A stretch of 10,506 bases of DNA from Acidobacteriota bacterium (GTDB taxonomy: Bacteria; Acidobacteriota; Terriglobia; UBA7540). Below, one piece after another: positions 1 to 8,700 of the stretch. The notes under the pieces were generated by a model, which searched no databases, was not told where the DNA came from, and saw nothing but the letters and a program-made list of their open reading frames with translations. The position numbers and the translations under genes were made by a program. The DNA lies in NCBI GenBank assembly GCA_003165615.1, contig PLWR01000132.1, positions 8,472 to 18,977 of the forward strand. Direction: 5' to 3'. Position 1 is the stretch's first letter; every line of letters begins with the position of its first letter.

Positions 1-1257
1 GGCCAACTCCCGGCTTATGAGTGGGCGTTCGGCGATGTCAACCCTCCTGTGCATGCGTGGGCGGCGTGGCGCGTTTACAAGATCGAGAAGCGGCGGCGGG
101 GCAGCGCGGATCGGGAGTTTCTGGGGAAGGTCTTCCACAAGCTTCTGCTCAATTTCACCTGGTGGGTGAATCGCAAAGATCCCGAGGGCCGGAACGTATT
201 CGAAGGAGGTTTCCTGGGGCTTGACAACATCGGCGTTTTTGACCGCTCAAGACCGCTTCCCACGGGCGGCCACATTGAACAATCCGACGGCACCAGTTGG
301 ATGGGCATGTACTGCCTCGATATGCTCGCCATCGCCATGGAATTGGCGCGCGAAGACCCCGCCTATGAAGACGTGGCCAGCAAATTCTTTGAGCATTTTG
401 TTTATATCACCCAGGCCATGAACAACCGCGGCGGCCACCGAATGTCCTTATGGGACGAGGAGGATGGATTCTATTACGACGTCCTGCATCTCCCCAATGG
501 TCAGCACGATTTCTTGAAGGTGCGGTCGGCGGTGGGACTGATTCCGCTCTATGCGGTGGAAGTGCTGGAGCCGGAAGCGGTGGAGGCATTGCCCGGCTTC
601 AAGCGGCGCATGCAATGGTTCCTCGACAATGTCCCCAACCTTCCCCATCACATCGAAATGACCCAAACCTCGGCGCGCGGAATTCGCCGGCAACTTTCCA
701 TTGTCAGCCGTAGAAAACTGGTGAGGATTCTCCACTACATGCTGGATGAACAGGAGTTCCTGGCGCCGCACGGGATTCGCAGTGTATCGAAGTTCCATGC
801 GCGCAACCCTTATGTGCTCACCATCGACAATCGGGAATACCGGGTGGGCTACGATCCTGGCGAATCGACATCGGGTTTGTTCGGCGGCAATTCCAACTGG
901 CGCGGCCCCGTATGGATACCCCTAAATTTTCTGCTCATCGAAGCCCTGCAGAGGTTTCATTATTATTACGGCGATCATTTAAAGGTCGAATGCCCCACTG
1001 GCTCCGGCCACATGATGACCTTGTGGGAAGTCGCGGAAGAGCTTTCGCGGCGGTTGACCTCCATTTTTCTGCGCGGCAGCGACGGACGGCGCCCTGTTTT
1101 CGGCGGGAATGAGCTTTTCCAGACTGACCCCAACTGGCGTGACTTAATCCCGTTCTACGAGTACTTTCATGGGGACAATGGGGCGGGCCTGGGCGCCAAC
1201 CACCAAACCGGATGGACAGCATTGGTGGCGAAGTTGCTGCAACAGTCTGGGGGATAG
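1..1257 (+). CDS. GH63 / MGH1-like glycoside hydrolase (glucosidase family), 3' part only
   Basis: The frame is open from the first base of the window, so the N-terminus lies to the left; 418 residues remain before a TAG stop. The GTG at base 49 is an internal Val, because conserved family sequence ([14 protein letters not shown]) precedes it. The fragment is the (alpha/alpha)6-barrel catalytic part of GH63-like enzymes, which hydrolyse alpha-glucosidic or mannosylglycerate-type bonds. Family-like blocks, in window residue numbers, are [11 protein letters not shown] (about 73-83), [10 protein letters not shown] (93-102), [12 protein letters not shown] (294-305) and [12 protein letters not shown] near the C-terminus. 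By analogy with characterised GH63 enzymes, Asp75 in GLDNIG is the likely general acid and Glu387 in FYEYF the likely general base; this assignment is inferred by position. No signal peptide can be judged because the start is missing. The substrate is unknown; large cytoplasmic 'glucosidase' relatives are common in acidobacteria and may act on glycogen, trehalose-type or glucosylglycerate compounds. Confidence 0.9.
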   Translation, partial: GQLPAYEWAFGDVNPPVHAWAAWRVYKIEKRRRGSADREFLGKVFHKLLLNFTWWVNRKDPEGRNVFEGGFLGLDNIGVFDRSRPLPTGGHIEQSDGTSWMGMYCLDMLAIAMELAREDPAYEDVASKFFEHFVYITQAMNNRGGHRMSLWDEEDGFYYDVLHLPNGQHDFLKVRSAVGLIPLYAVEVLEPEAVEALPGFKRRMQWFLDNVPNLPHHIEMTQTSARGIRRQLSIVSRRKLVRILHYMLDEQEFLAPHGIRSVSKFHARNPYVLTIDNREYRVGYDPGESTSGLFGGNSNWRGPVWIPLNFLLIEALQRFHYYYGDHLKVECPTGSGHMMTLWEVAEELSRRLTSIFLRGSDGRRPVFGGNELFQTDPNWRDLIPFYEYFHGDNGAGLGANHQTGWTALVAKLLQQSGG

Positions 1258-1266
1258 GAGAACGGC

Positions 1267-1376
1267 GGTTGGGGGTTAGGGGTCAGGGATTAGGGCCAGG
1301 GCCGCAATTTGACTACGCTTGCTAGCAACCACCGCCACTGCTCACTAATCCCTAACCCCTAATCCGTGACCCCTAC
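1267..1376. repeat. Degenerate TTAGG-like heptamer repeats in inverted orientation between convergent genes
   Basis: The left arm (1267-1301) reads as five 7-base units: GGTTGGG, GGTTAGG, GGTCAGG, GATTAGG, GCCAGGG. The right arm (1345-1376) reads CTAATCC, CTAACCC, CTAATCC, GTGACCC and then CTA, the complementary motif. Bases 1277-1295 pair with 1357-1375 with a single mismatch across 19 positions, separated by a spacer of 61 bases. The right arm runs into the stop codon of the cyclase gene (1373-1375 on the minus strand). Lying between two genes that end towards each other, the structure could act as a bidirectional transcription terminator, although neither strand has a U-run. It could instead be an interspersed intergenic repeat of the genome; similar TTAGGG-like blocks are, from memory, frequent in acidobacterial intergenic DNA. 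Confidence 0.75.
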
Positions 1377-3697
1377 TTCGTCTTCATCACGTACACGCCG
1401 TCCCAGATACCCTCTGGGGGCTGGAGCAGAAAATCGTGGCAGCGTTTGACGAAGACATGGCTGGGGCCGTCCTGAGGATAGTCGCGGGCCAGGGCTTCGA
1501 AAATCTCATTCGCCGTTGCCCATTGTCCCCCGCGGTAGGCTTCCAAGCCGCGATGAAATCGATCGAGCCGGTCGCGGTGCTGGTCTGAGTCAGCGAGCGT
1601 TCCCACCAACTCAAAGATCTTCACCGGCTTCAGCTTGCCCTTGACGCGGATCAGGTCCAGTTCGCGCACCAACATTTCCTTGCACACCGATTGATAGGTG
1701 TAATCGCTGATAATCAGACGCGTGCCAAAGGTCTTGTTGGTTCCTTCCAGGCGTGACGCCAGGTTGACGTTGTCGCCCATGACGGTGTAATTGAACCGCT
1801 TATTAGAGCCCATGTTACCCACCACCATGGCCCCGGTGTTGATGCCCACACCGATATCGATATGGGGGCGCCCCTGCTGTTCCCAGCGGTTTTGGAGTTT
1901 GATGAGCGTCTGTTGCATTTCCAGGGCGGCACGGCAAGCGCGCACGGCGTGGTCATCCTGAGGATAAGGCGCTCCCCAAAAGGCCATCATGGCGTCGCCA
2001 ATAAATTTGTCCACCGTTCCCCAATGCTTGAGGATCACGTCGGTCATTTCCGTAAGGTATTCATTGAGGATTTCAACGAGCGCCGTTGGGGAAAGGCCCT
2101 CTGACATGGCAGTGAATCCACGGATGTCACAGAACAGCGCTGTGAGTTCCTTCTCTTCGCCCCCCAGGCGCAGCAACTCAGGGTGCTGCAGGAGTTGGCT
2201 GATGACGCCGGGAGGCACGTATTGGGTAAAAGCGCCGCGCACTTTCCTTTTTTCCCGCTCTTCGAAGAAGAATCGATAACTGATAATGCCGGCGTAATTC
2301 AGGCCGAGAGCAGCCGAAGGAAGAAAGTCAGCAATCCAGATCCGGTAGTTGGCAAATTGGCGGTAGGTCAACCAATGGAACCCGGCCAAAACCATGAGGA
2401 GGAATACCGTCGCCCGGACCGGCGTGAATACACTGAAGAGCGTTCCGGCGCCCAGGCTGAAGAGCAGGATGAAGGCGATGTCGATGAGGTTTTCGCGAAG
2501 ACCGCGGCGCAGGAAGTGGTTGTACAGAATGTTGTCAATGAAATTGGCGTGGACCTCCACCCCCGGGAAGGCCATTTGTTGGAAAGGCGTCACCGCCATG
2601 TCACCGATGCCCGTCGCGGTGGGGCCGATCAAGACCAGCTTATCCTTCAAATCCTGAGGTGGCACCTTGTGCTGCACCACGTCGGAAAGGGAGTAAGTGG
2701 GAAAAGTACCGCGGGGTCCCATGAAGTCAATCTGCACATATCCCCTGGGATCGGTGGGGATGGCCACGGTGCCGAAGTCAATCCGTTCCAAACCGTTGGG
2801 GTTAAAGACGACGTTAATTTGATCCAACGACAGGTTGGTGTAGGCAAGGGAGGCGGCGACATCCAACGAGGGATAAAAGCTTCCCTGGTAGAGCATCATC
2901 ACGGGCTCGGCCCGCACCGTTCCGTCAGAATCGGGGATGACATTGAAGTAGCCGAAGTTTTTCGCATAGAGAGCGAAGTCCGCCAAATTGGGGGAAAGGC
3001 TGGCTGCCTCCGGCCCCTCATACTTCTTGGCAAACTCCGGGTGGCTGATCTGGGGGTAAGCCTGGAACGAAAGGTAATTCACGAAGTCACTGACACGCTT
3101 CGGATCCTGGCTCCCGGCTTCCAGCGCCGAAAGCTCGAACCAACCCAAAACAACATTTTGAAATCGTTGGATGGAATCGGCGAACTGCTTGTCGTTATCC
3201 GCGCTTGCTTCCAGGGCTTTAAGGCGAGCGTCAAATTCCGCGTTCTGGAATCCCTGTTTATGGAGCTCATCATACTCCGCCCGCACTTGATGCAACGCCT
3301 GAAGGGCGGAGTTCTGGTCAGGCTGGGGAAAGTTGATGTCGAAAGCGATAACGCGCGCCTGCGCTTCATGGAGGTAGTCCACCGCCCGGGCAAAGTAGCT
3401 CCGCGGGAACGGCCAACGGCCAAGAACGTCCTGGCTCTTCTGGTCGATGGCCACAATCACCACCGCAGGTCCCGGCAAACGCCTCCCGCGAAGATTGAAC
3501 CGCATATCAAGTGTCTTGAGCTCGATGTTGGCGAGGAATTCTAATATGGGGTGGTGCGTGTGAGTGACGTAGAGAAGGGTGTAGAGCGTTAAGGAAATCA
3601 GGCAAACCGAAACACTAATGGCAAACCCAGCGCGGTGCCGTTTGGTAAAGTGGAAAACACCCGAAAATGCTTTAGAGGCCCAATTGGGGATGCCCAT
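1373..3697 (-). CDS. CHASE2-domain class III adenylate cyclase, membrane-bound
   Basis: A 774-residue transmembrane cyclase that makes cAMP from ATP. In order: a transmembrane helix (about 24-44), an extracytoplasmic CHASE2 sensor domain (about 50-395) with a helical insertion of some 50 residues near 128-178, three clustered transmembrane helices (about 402-474), a short linker, a class III cyclase domain (about 515-685), and a helical TPR-like tail. Catalytic residues are intact: metal-binding Asp524 (LFCDIRGFT) and Asp568 (DKFIGDAMMAFWG), adenine-contacting Lys564 and Thr638 (NYTVMGD), and transition-state Asn645 and Arg649 (NVNLASRLE). Thr at the usual Asp position marks class IIIb, expected to use ATP and possibly to respond to bicarbonate. 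The chosen ATG is two codons inside a possible TTG start at 3703; neither has a clear Shine-Dalgarno, and the choice changes only two residues. The FecR gene lies upstream on the same strand; CHASE2 ligands are generally unknown. Confidence 0.93.
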   Translation of the reverse strand: MGIPNWASKAFSGVFHFTKRHRAGFAISVSVCLISLTLYTLLYVTHTHHPILEFLANIELKTLDMRFNLRGRRLPGPAVVIVAIDQKSQDVLGRWPFPRSYFARAVDYLHEAQARVIAFDINFPQPDQNSALQALHQVRAEYDELHKQGFQNAEFDARLKALEASADNDKQFADSIQRFQNVVLGWFELSALEAGSQDPKRVSDFVNYLSFQAYPQISHPEFAKKYEGPEAASLSPNLADFALYAKNFGYFNVIPDSDGTVRAEPVMMLYQGSFYPSLDVAASLAYTNLSLDQINVVFNPNGLERIDFGTVAIPTDPRGYVQIDFMGPRGTFPTYSLSDVVQHKVPPQDLKDKLVLIGPTATGIGDMAVTPFQQMAFPGVEVHANFIDNILYNHFLRRGLRENLIDIAFILLFSLGAGTLFSVFTPVRATVFLLMVLAGFHWLTYRQFANYRIWIADFLPSAALGLNYAGIISYRFFFEEREKRKVRGAFTQYVPPGVISQLLQHPELLRLGGEEKELTALFCDIRGFTAMSEGLSPTALVEILNEYLTEMTDVILKHWGTVDKFIGDAMMAFWGAPYPQDDHAVRACRAALEMQQTLIKLQNRWEQQGRPHIDIGVGINTGAMVVGNMGSNKRFNYTVMGDNVNLASRLEGTNKTFGTRLIISDYTYQSVCKEMLVRELDLIRVKGKLKPVKIFELVGTLADSDQHRDRLDRFHRGLEAYRGGQWATANEIFEALARDYPQDGPSHVFVKRCHDFLLQPPEGIWDGVYVMKTK

Positions 3698-3877
3698 CTT
3701 CAAAATTTTCGGCGGTTTGCTGGGAGGGCGTGTTATCCCTTGCGACCGAACAGTGGGAGGAATGCCATCAAGCCAGCCCGAGCCTCACCGCGTTATGGGA
3801 TGCGGTCTATCGCCAAGCCCGGCATCGACTTGGGGCGCAGCCTTCCCCTCAACCTCCCTATTGCCGGGAGTCCAGGT
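3698..3877 (-). other. Gap between FecR and cyclase genes
   Basis: About 180 bases with no convincing gene. On the minus strand the FecR stop is followed by a weak 5-bp stem (bases 3854-3858 with 3866-3870, loop of seven) lacking a U-run, too weak to call a terminator. No good sigma70-type promoter was found by eye and no Shine-Dalgarno precedes the cyclase start. Read-through from the FecR gene is therefore the simplest way to express the cyclase, but a separate promoter cannot be excluded. Confidence 0.45.
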
Positions 3878-5302
3878 TTAGTGGCACCCGCAGGGGTAGG
3901 TCGGGGAAGTAAATTCCTGGAGAATTCCCGCCAGAATGCCAGTTGTGTTGCCCGAACCTTGATTGGCGTTATTGGCAGCGGTCTGCGCGGCGCTGGAGTT
4001 CGAGTTGGCACTGCCCAAGGCAGTGGTGCCGCTGTTAAGGACGGTCGAGGCCTCACCCAATAAACCCACTGTGCTGTCTGAACGGCGACTCACAACCCCC
4101 GCTCCAACTCCGGCCCCGGCGCTTGCGCCGGCGGCGCCGACGAGCGCAGCGTGCGCCCCCAACCCCATTCCCCCCGTGCCGCCCGAAACGCCGCCGCCCG
4201 GGTTGGTCTCACTCAACTGGGTCTGTATCGTGCCGGGAGAAAATGGCGTGGCGGCGCCCGGCGGCAAGCCGAGGGCAATCGTGGTAAATTCCCCCGCGTG
4301 CAACAGAATCACGCCGACAATGGCGGCATCGAGGTTACGAACCCTGACCACACCGTCGATGCACCACACCGTGGTTTTCTTCTTCTTTGCTTCAACGACG
4401 AAGTCGGTGCCGACAACGCCGATCACCGCGGTCTGCGTCTTGACTTCAAAACCTCCGCCTGGTTGGGAAATTTTCTGCACCTGGCTGCGAACTTTTCCTG
4501 CGGCCAACTCAATGGTCGTCTGGTGTGACTGCGCGTTAGGCTGAGTAATCGTCATTTGCGAGCGCACGCCGACGTTCAAGAGCGAACCATCATTCAGCTT
4601 AATCCGCACGCGGCCCGTGTTCAGCGTTCGTACCACGTCCTGCCAATACACGGTGTCTTGAGGGTTGAGTGGGGCCGGTGCGGCTTGGCCACGCTGCACG
4701 GTTTCCATCGGGATTGCCGTGGTGACGGTGCCGGCAGTTTGACTGCCTCCCTGTGGGCGGCCGGCTTCCAACGTGGCGTACTGGCCAATGGGAAGAATCA
4801 GTGGGGCGCCCGAGCCACGAATCTCCACGTGTCCGCGATCGTTGATAATGGCGGAACTCTGCCCGACCATGGCGATGCGGCACACCGCCGGGAAGCTCCC
4901 GTCGCCCTGCACCAGGACAGAGGCTCCGGACACCGTCACCCACTCCGGGTCCTGGCGGGGATTGCGGAGATTGATGGCGCCGCGATGGAGGTTCACTCTT
5001 TCCGCCACGGCGGTGGGATTGGCCAAATCCAGGGCAACCTCGCTGTTTTCGGATATCGCCAGGCTGGAGCCGGAGCGAAGTCTCACCATGGCGGTAGATG
5101 CATTCCGGGTCTGGAGGACATCACCTCGAAATACGGTGGTTCCAGAGAGCGCCGGCGCGCCGTTTATCATCACGGAGGATTGCGTTCTCGTCATGACGAT
5201 GCCGAGCGCGCGGGATTCCACAAACGGCCCGGAACCGAAACTGCTGGTACTGATCAGAGTCGCGAGGAGCGTTAATGCGCCTATCCACTTTCGGCCAGTC
5301 AT
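3878..5302 (-). CDS. Secreted FecR-domain protein with glycine-rich tail
   Basis: A 474-residue exported protein. An N-terminal signal peptide (Lys-Trp then a hydrophobic stretch, residues about 5-24) precedes two beta-rich FecR-like segments. The first (about 42-180) contains FRGDVLQTRNASTAMVRLRS and the second (about 217-350) contains the clear FecR core TAVIGVVGTDFVVEAKKKK followed by WCIDGVVRVRN. A Gly/Ala-rich hydrophobic run (about 380-404) ending in Arg-Arg resembles a glycine zipper or weak membrane segment; the rest is a Ser/Asn/Ala-rich low-complexity tail ending PCGCH. In Gram-negative bacteria classical FecR is a membrane protein relaying a periplasmic signal to an anti-sigma or sigma factor, but stand-alone exported FecR-domain proteins like this have no settled role. 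The ATG start is well supported by a GGAGG six bases upstream. It lies 56 bp after the large surface-protein gene and before the CHASE2 cyclase, suggesting a role in envelope sensing. Confidence 0.9.
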   Translation of the reverse strand: MTGRKWIGALTLLATLISTSSFGSGPFVESRALGIVMTRTQSSVMINGAPALSGTTVFRGDVLQTRNASTAMVRLRSGSSLAISENSEVALDLANPTAVAERVNLHRGAINLRNPRQDPEWVTVSGASVLVQGDGSFPAVCRIAMVGQSSAIINDRGHVEIRGSGAPLILPIGQYATLEAGRPQGGSQTAGTVTTAIPMETVQRGQAAPAPLNPQDTVYWQDVVRTLNTGRVRIKLNDGSLLNVGVRSQMTITQPNAQSHQTTIELAAGKVRSQVQKISQPGGGFEVKTQTAVIGVVGTDFVVEAKKKKTTVWCIDGVVRVRNLDAAIVGVILLHAGEFTTIALGLPPGAATPFSPGTIQTQLSETNPGGGVSGGTGGMGLGAHAALVGAAGASAGAGVGAGVVSRRSDSTVGLLGEASTVLNSGTTALGSANSNSSAAQTAANNANQGSGNTTGILAGILQEFTSPTYPCGCH

Positions 5303-5308
5303 GATAAT

Positions 5309-5313
5309 CCTCC
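5309..5313 (-). promoter_or_regulatory. Ribosome binding site of the FecR gene
   Basis: The minus strand reads GGAGG with a six-base spacer before the ATG at 5302. It is a near-perfect Shine-Dalgarno and fixes the start codon. Confidence 0.85.
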
Positions 5314-5358
5314 GTTTTCACTTCAACCAACTCATCTGAATGCTGCGGACATCCGGCA

Positions 5359-5739
5359 CTATTGCACTTGCAAAGTTAGGGACTCGGTACGCGTCAAGCC
5401 CGTGGCCTGTCCGCTGGAAGTACTAAAGGTTCCCGTCACCGTCAGGGCATAAGTGCCTGCGGGCGTTGCGGGGTTGGTATTGATGTTGGCTACGCTGCTG
5501 CCGCCACCTCCGCAAGCAGCCCAAACCATGAGCATCAAGGCCAGGGCGGCCAGGACGAGGCCGCTCAGGCGCAGACGCCGGTACGCAAGGTTCGCTTGCT
5601 GCGCCCGGGCGCGGCGTGTGCCCACGGCTCCCCAGGCGGTGAGAGCGAGCAGCGCCAGCAGTGATGCCAATTCCAGCCACAGGCGCAATGAAGCACCAGG
5701 CCCCTGAAGCGGGGCGCCTCCCTGGGGTGCTCCCATCGA
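5359..5739 (-). other. C-terminal double-membrane-helix module with internal lipobox-like motif
   Basis: Residues about 1464-1589 of the surface protein. A Gly/Pro-rich linker leads to a first hydrophobic helix (1481-1503), a basic loop containing RRARAQQ and RRLR, a second helix (1521-1538), then Ala-Ala-Cys1539 followed by four Gly, and an isolated Ig-strand-like tail (PAGTYALTVTG to LTLQVQ). The second helix plus AAC resembles a lipoprotein signal placed at the C-terminus. The basic loop would sit in the cytoplasm by the positive-inside rule, putting the tail back outside. The function is unknown. Confidence 0.6.
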
Positions 5740-8700
5740 CCGGCCGGCCGTGGTCACGGACACGGAAACTTGCGCCGGATAGTTTTGCGCTAACGTAACC
5801 GAAGAGGGCGACACGCTGCAAGTCGAGCCTGCGGGAGCGCCCTGGCAGGCGAGATTGACAATCCCTGAAAGTCCGTTAACGGGTGTGAGTGTCAAGGCGT
5901 AAGTGGCCGTTTGGCCCGCCGTTACCGTTGCCGTCGTCGCTGCGGGTGTATAGGTGAAATCTGAGAAGAGCACCGACAAATTGACGCCCGTGGTGTTGGT
6001 TTTGTCCGTTCCCTGTGCGGTGAAGGAGAAATTATCCGTCGTCAGTGCGTTCAGGTTTTGCACGGTCAGCACCGTCGAGCCTCCCGGAGATATCGTGGCG
6101 GGATTGAATGCGCAGCTCGCCTGCTGGTTATTGATGCAAGACATGGTGGTGGTGGTCGTATGGCAACTTGGATGCGTGTCCGTGATGTTGAAGGTTGCCG
6201 AAGGGGTGGAGCGCAGAAGCTGCTGGGTCGTTGTGTTGCTTTGCATCAAGCAGGGTGGAAAGACTTGACCGCTCAAAGGAACGACTTGCGGACTGCCCGC
6301 CGCATTATCGGTGATGGTCACTGACCCGCCGTACATACCCTCGGGGGCCTCGGCGGTAAAGCTGACGTCGATCTCGCAATTCGCCCCGGCGGCTAATGAG
6401 GTTGGACAAGCATTGGCCGAAATCGCGAATGCCCCCCCCGCCACAATGCTGGAGATCAGTAACGGTGACCCACCCGTATTCGAGAGAATGAGGGGTTTGG
6501 ACGGGCACAGGAGGTTAAGGTTGTGCTGGTACGTAAGGTTCACGGGGGAGAGGCTGGCGATCGGTGCGGTACCAGTTATCACGTTGGCCGTAGTCGTGCT
6601 GGAATTGTTCGCCAAGTTGGGATCGGTTGAGGTCGAGGTAACCGTGGCTGTGTCGCTCAGCGACGTGCCGCTTGTAACCGTAACCACCAAGGCGATGGTG
6701 GCGGAGTGCCCGTTGGTAATGGTCCCAAGGTTGCACGTCACGACGGTAGTGCCGCCGCATGTGCCCTGGCTGGGCACGGCGGAAACGAATGTCGCGTTGG
6801 TGGGAAACGCGTCCATCACCGAAACCCCAGTGGCATCGGCCGGGCCATTGTCCGTCACCGTCATGTTAATCGTAAGCGGGCTCCCCACATTCACGGGATC
6901 GGGCATGTGCGTCAAAGTGATATTCACGTCAGAGCCTGGTTGTTGCACCTGCCCGGCGCGGACCTGAAATTTTAAGCGGCCGAGAACGCTTCCGTTGCCC
7001 GAGTAGATAAGGCCGGTGGCAGGATTGGAATCCAGGAAGTAGCCGGTGGTCCCTGAGCCCGGGAGCTCAAAGTTAGTCCCCGCCTGGCCGCTGCCGTTCG
7101 AGTACCCGATGTGAACCGGGGTCCCGCCAATGCCGTCGATGCCGCCGCTGGCCTCGCCCGTTTCCCATTGAATCTTTGCGTAGTTGAATTCGATGTCAAA
7201 GTCGCCCGGCGCAACGTCCTGGCGGTCAATCAACACCACCTGGAAGCTATTCAGTTTGTCAACCTCGTCGTCGAAGTACCCAACATTGATCCAGTTCACG
7301 CCAAAAGCGTTGAAGCCATTGACGGTATCATTGCCGTACGTTACTAGCCCGGATCCATTTCCACTAGTTTCGACGTCAGCCCAAAATGGGGCAATGATGG
7401 GAGGAACCCCGCTTTCAGTAAGCCCAGTTGGCGTATAGGCGCCAAAGTCCGCGCCTAAAGGACCAAAAGTCAAGATGCCGTTATTGCTGATGTAAAGGCT
7501 TTGGTACGTAGTTCCGAAAAAGTTTAGACCATTGCCGCTATTGAAGTTGGTGCCCAGCGGGATTTGATCTGTGACGTCGTCATCGTTGGCGGGAAACACG
7601 CTGGTGGTAAAGCCCGGCAGGTTGCGAATTGGCGCGACCCCGGCGATGTCTGCAACAAAAACGTTGGTGCTGCCCGTCGAGTTTCCAAGGGCAGCCTGGA
7701 AGGGGCTCTGAGTCGGAAAATCCGTGGATGCCGTCGAACCCGTCAACCAAGTCCCCGCATTTACGTCTTGAGCAATGGCTGCGCCGCTGTCCGCTCCACT
7801 CCCACCGAGGTAAGAAGAGAAAACCAGATTCAGCCCTTGGGGATTGAGCCGTACCAGGAAAGCATCGGTACTGGTACCGCTGGCGCATCCGCCCACACAG
7901 GAACCGGTGACGGGGTTGTCCGTGGGAAAATTAGTGGAGTCCGTGGTGCCCACCACGTAGGCGTTGCCGGAAAGGTCTAGCATGAGGCCAGAAGGCACAT
8001 CATCCCCGCTGCCCCCAAAGAAATTCGAGTAGACAATGGTCGGCGTGTCTGAGTACGGATTGATTTTCACCACGAAGGCATCTTTGCCGCCGCCGGGGCC
8101 GACGGAGGTGGTGGGCTCGGTTTGCAACTGAAAAAAGCCGGCCGGGTTATCGGTTGAACCGGTGACGTAGATATAAAACGGGCTATACAGAGTGCTCCCC
8201 CCCTCCCCGGGGGTATAATCGGGGTGGTCTTTCTGGTGCGTACCTTTTGCGCGGCGCTGGATGCCGGTGACCGCATGTGGATCAGAATAGTTGGCAATGT
8301 AGAGGGGATCGAGGGCGATTCCCGTGGCCTCGTCGTCGCCAGTACCGCCCAGGAATGTGAAGAATTCCAGTGTGGTGCCGGAAAACTCGGCGACAAAGGC
8401 ATCAAAACTCCCGCCGCCATTGGAGGACAGGATGGTGGTTGGGGTGGTCGTAATGAAGCTCGGAGAACTTGTACGCCCCGTCACGTAGGCGTTCCCGGCG
8501 TTGTCCGCGGTGACGGCGGTAATGGCATCCGTCCCGGTGCCGCCAAAATAGGTCAGGTAGGTGAGGGACACCCCGTCTCCAGCGCTGAGCACGGCCAGCC
8601 AACCGTCGCTTGCCCCACCGCCATAAGTGGTCTGATATCCCAGGGGACCAAAATTGCCCACCAGGTTCCCCGTGGAGGTGGAGGTATCACCCGCCACGTA

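Noticed and set aside
2183..3544. Long plus-strand open frame of 453 codons opposite the cyclase gene
   Set aside because: Its translation shows no recognisable family and is rich in residues typical of antisense GC-rich frames; the minus strand carries a clear CHASE2 sensor and cyclase over the same bases.
3963..4544. Plus-strand open frame of 193 codons opposite the FecR gene, Ala/Pro-rich
   Set aside because: The Ala/Pro-rich composition is the antisense image of the Gly/Ala-rich FecR tail; no ribosome binding site or family was recognised.
8195..8220. TATAAT box next to a GC palindrome on the plus strand inside the surface-protein gene
   Set aside because: There is no -35 element at proper spacing and no gene downstream on that strand; it lies within a coding frame and is probably chance.
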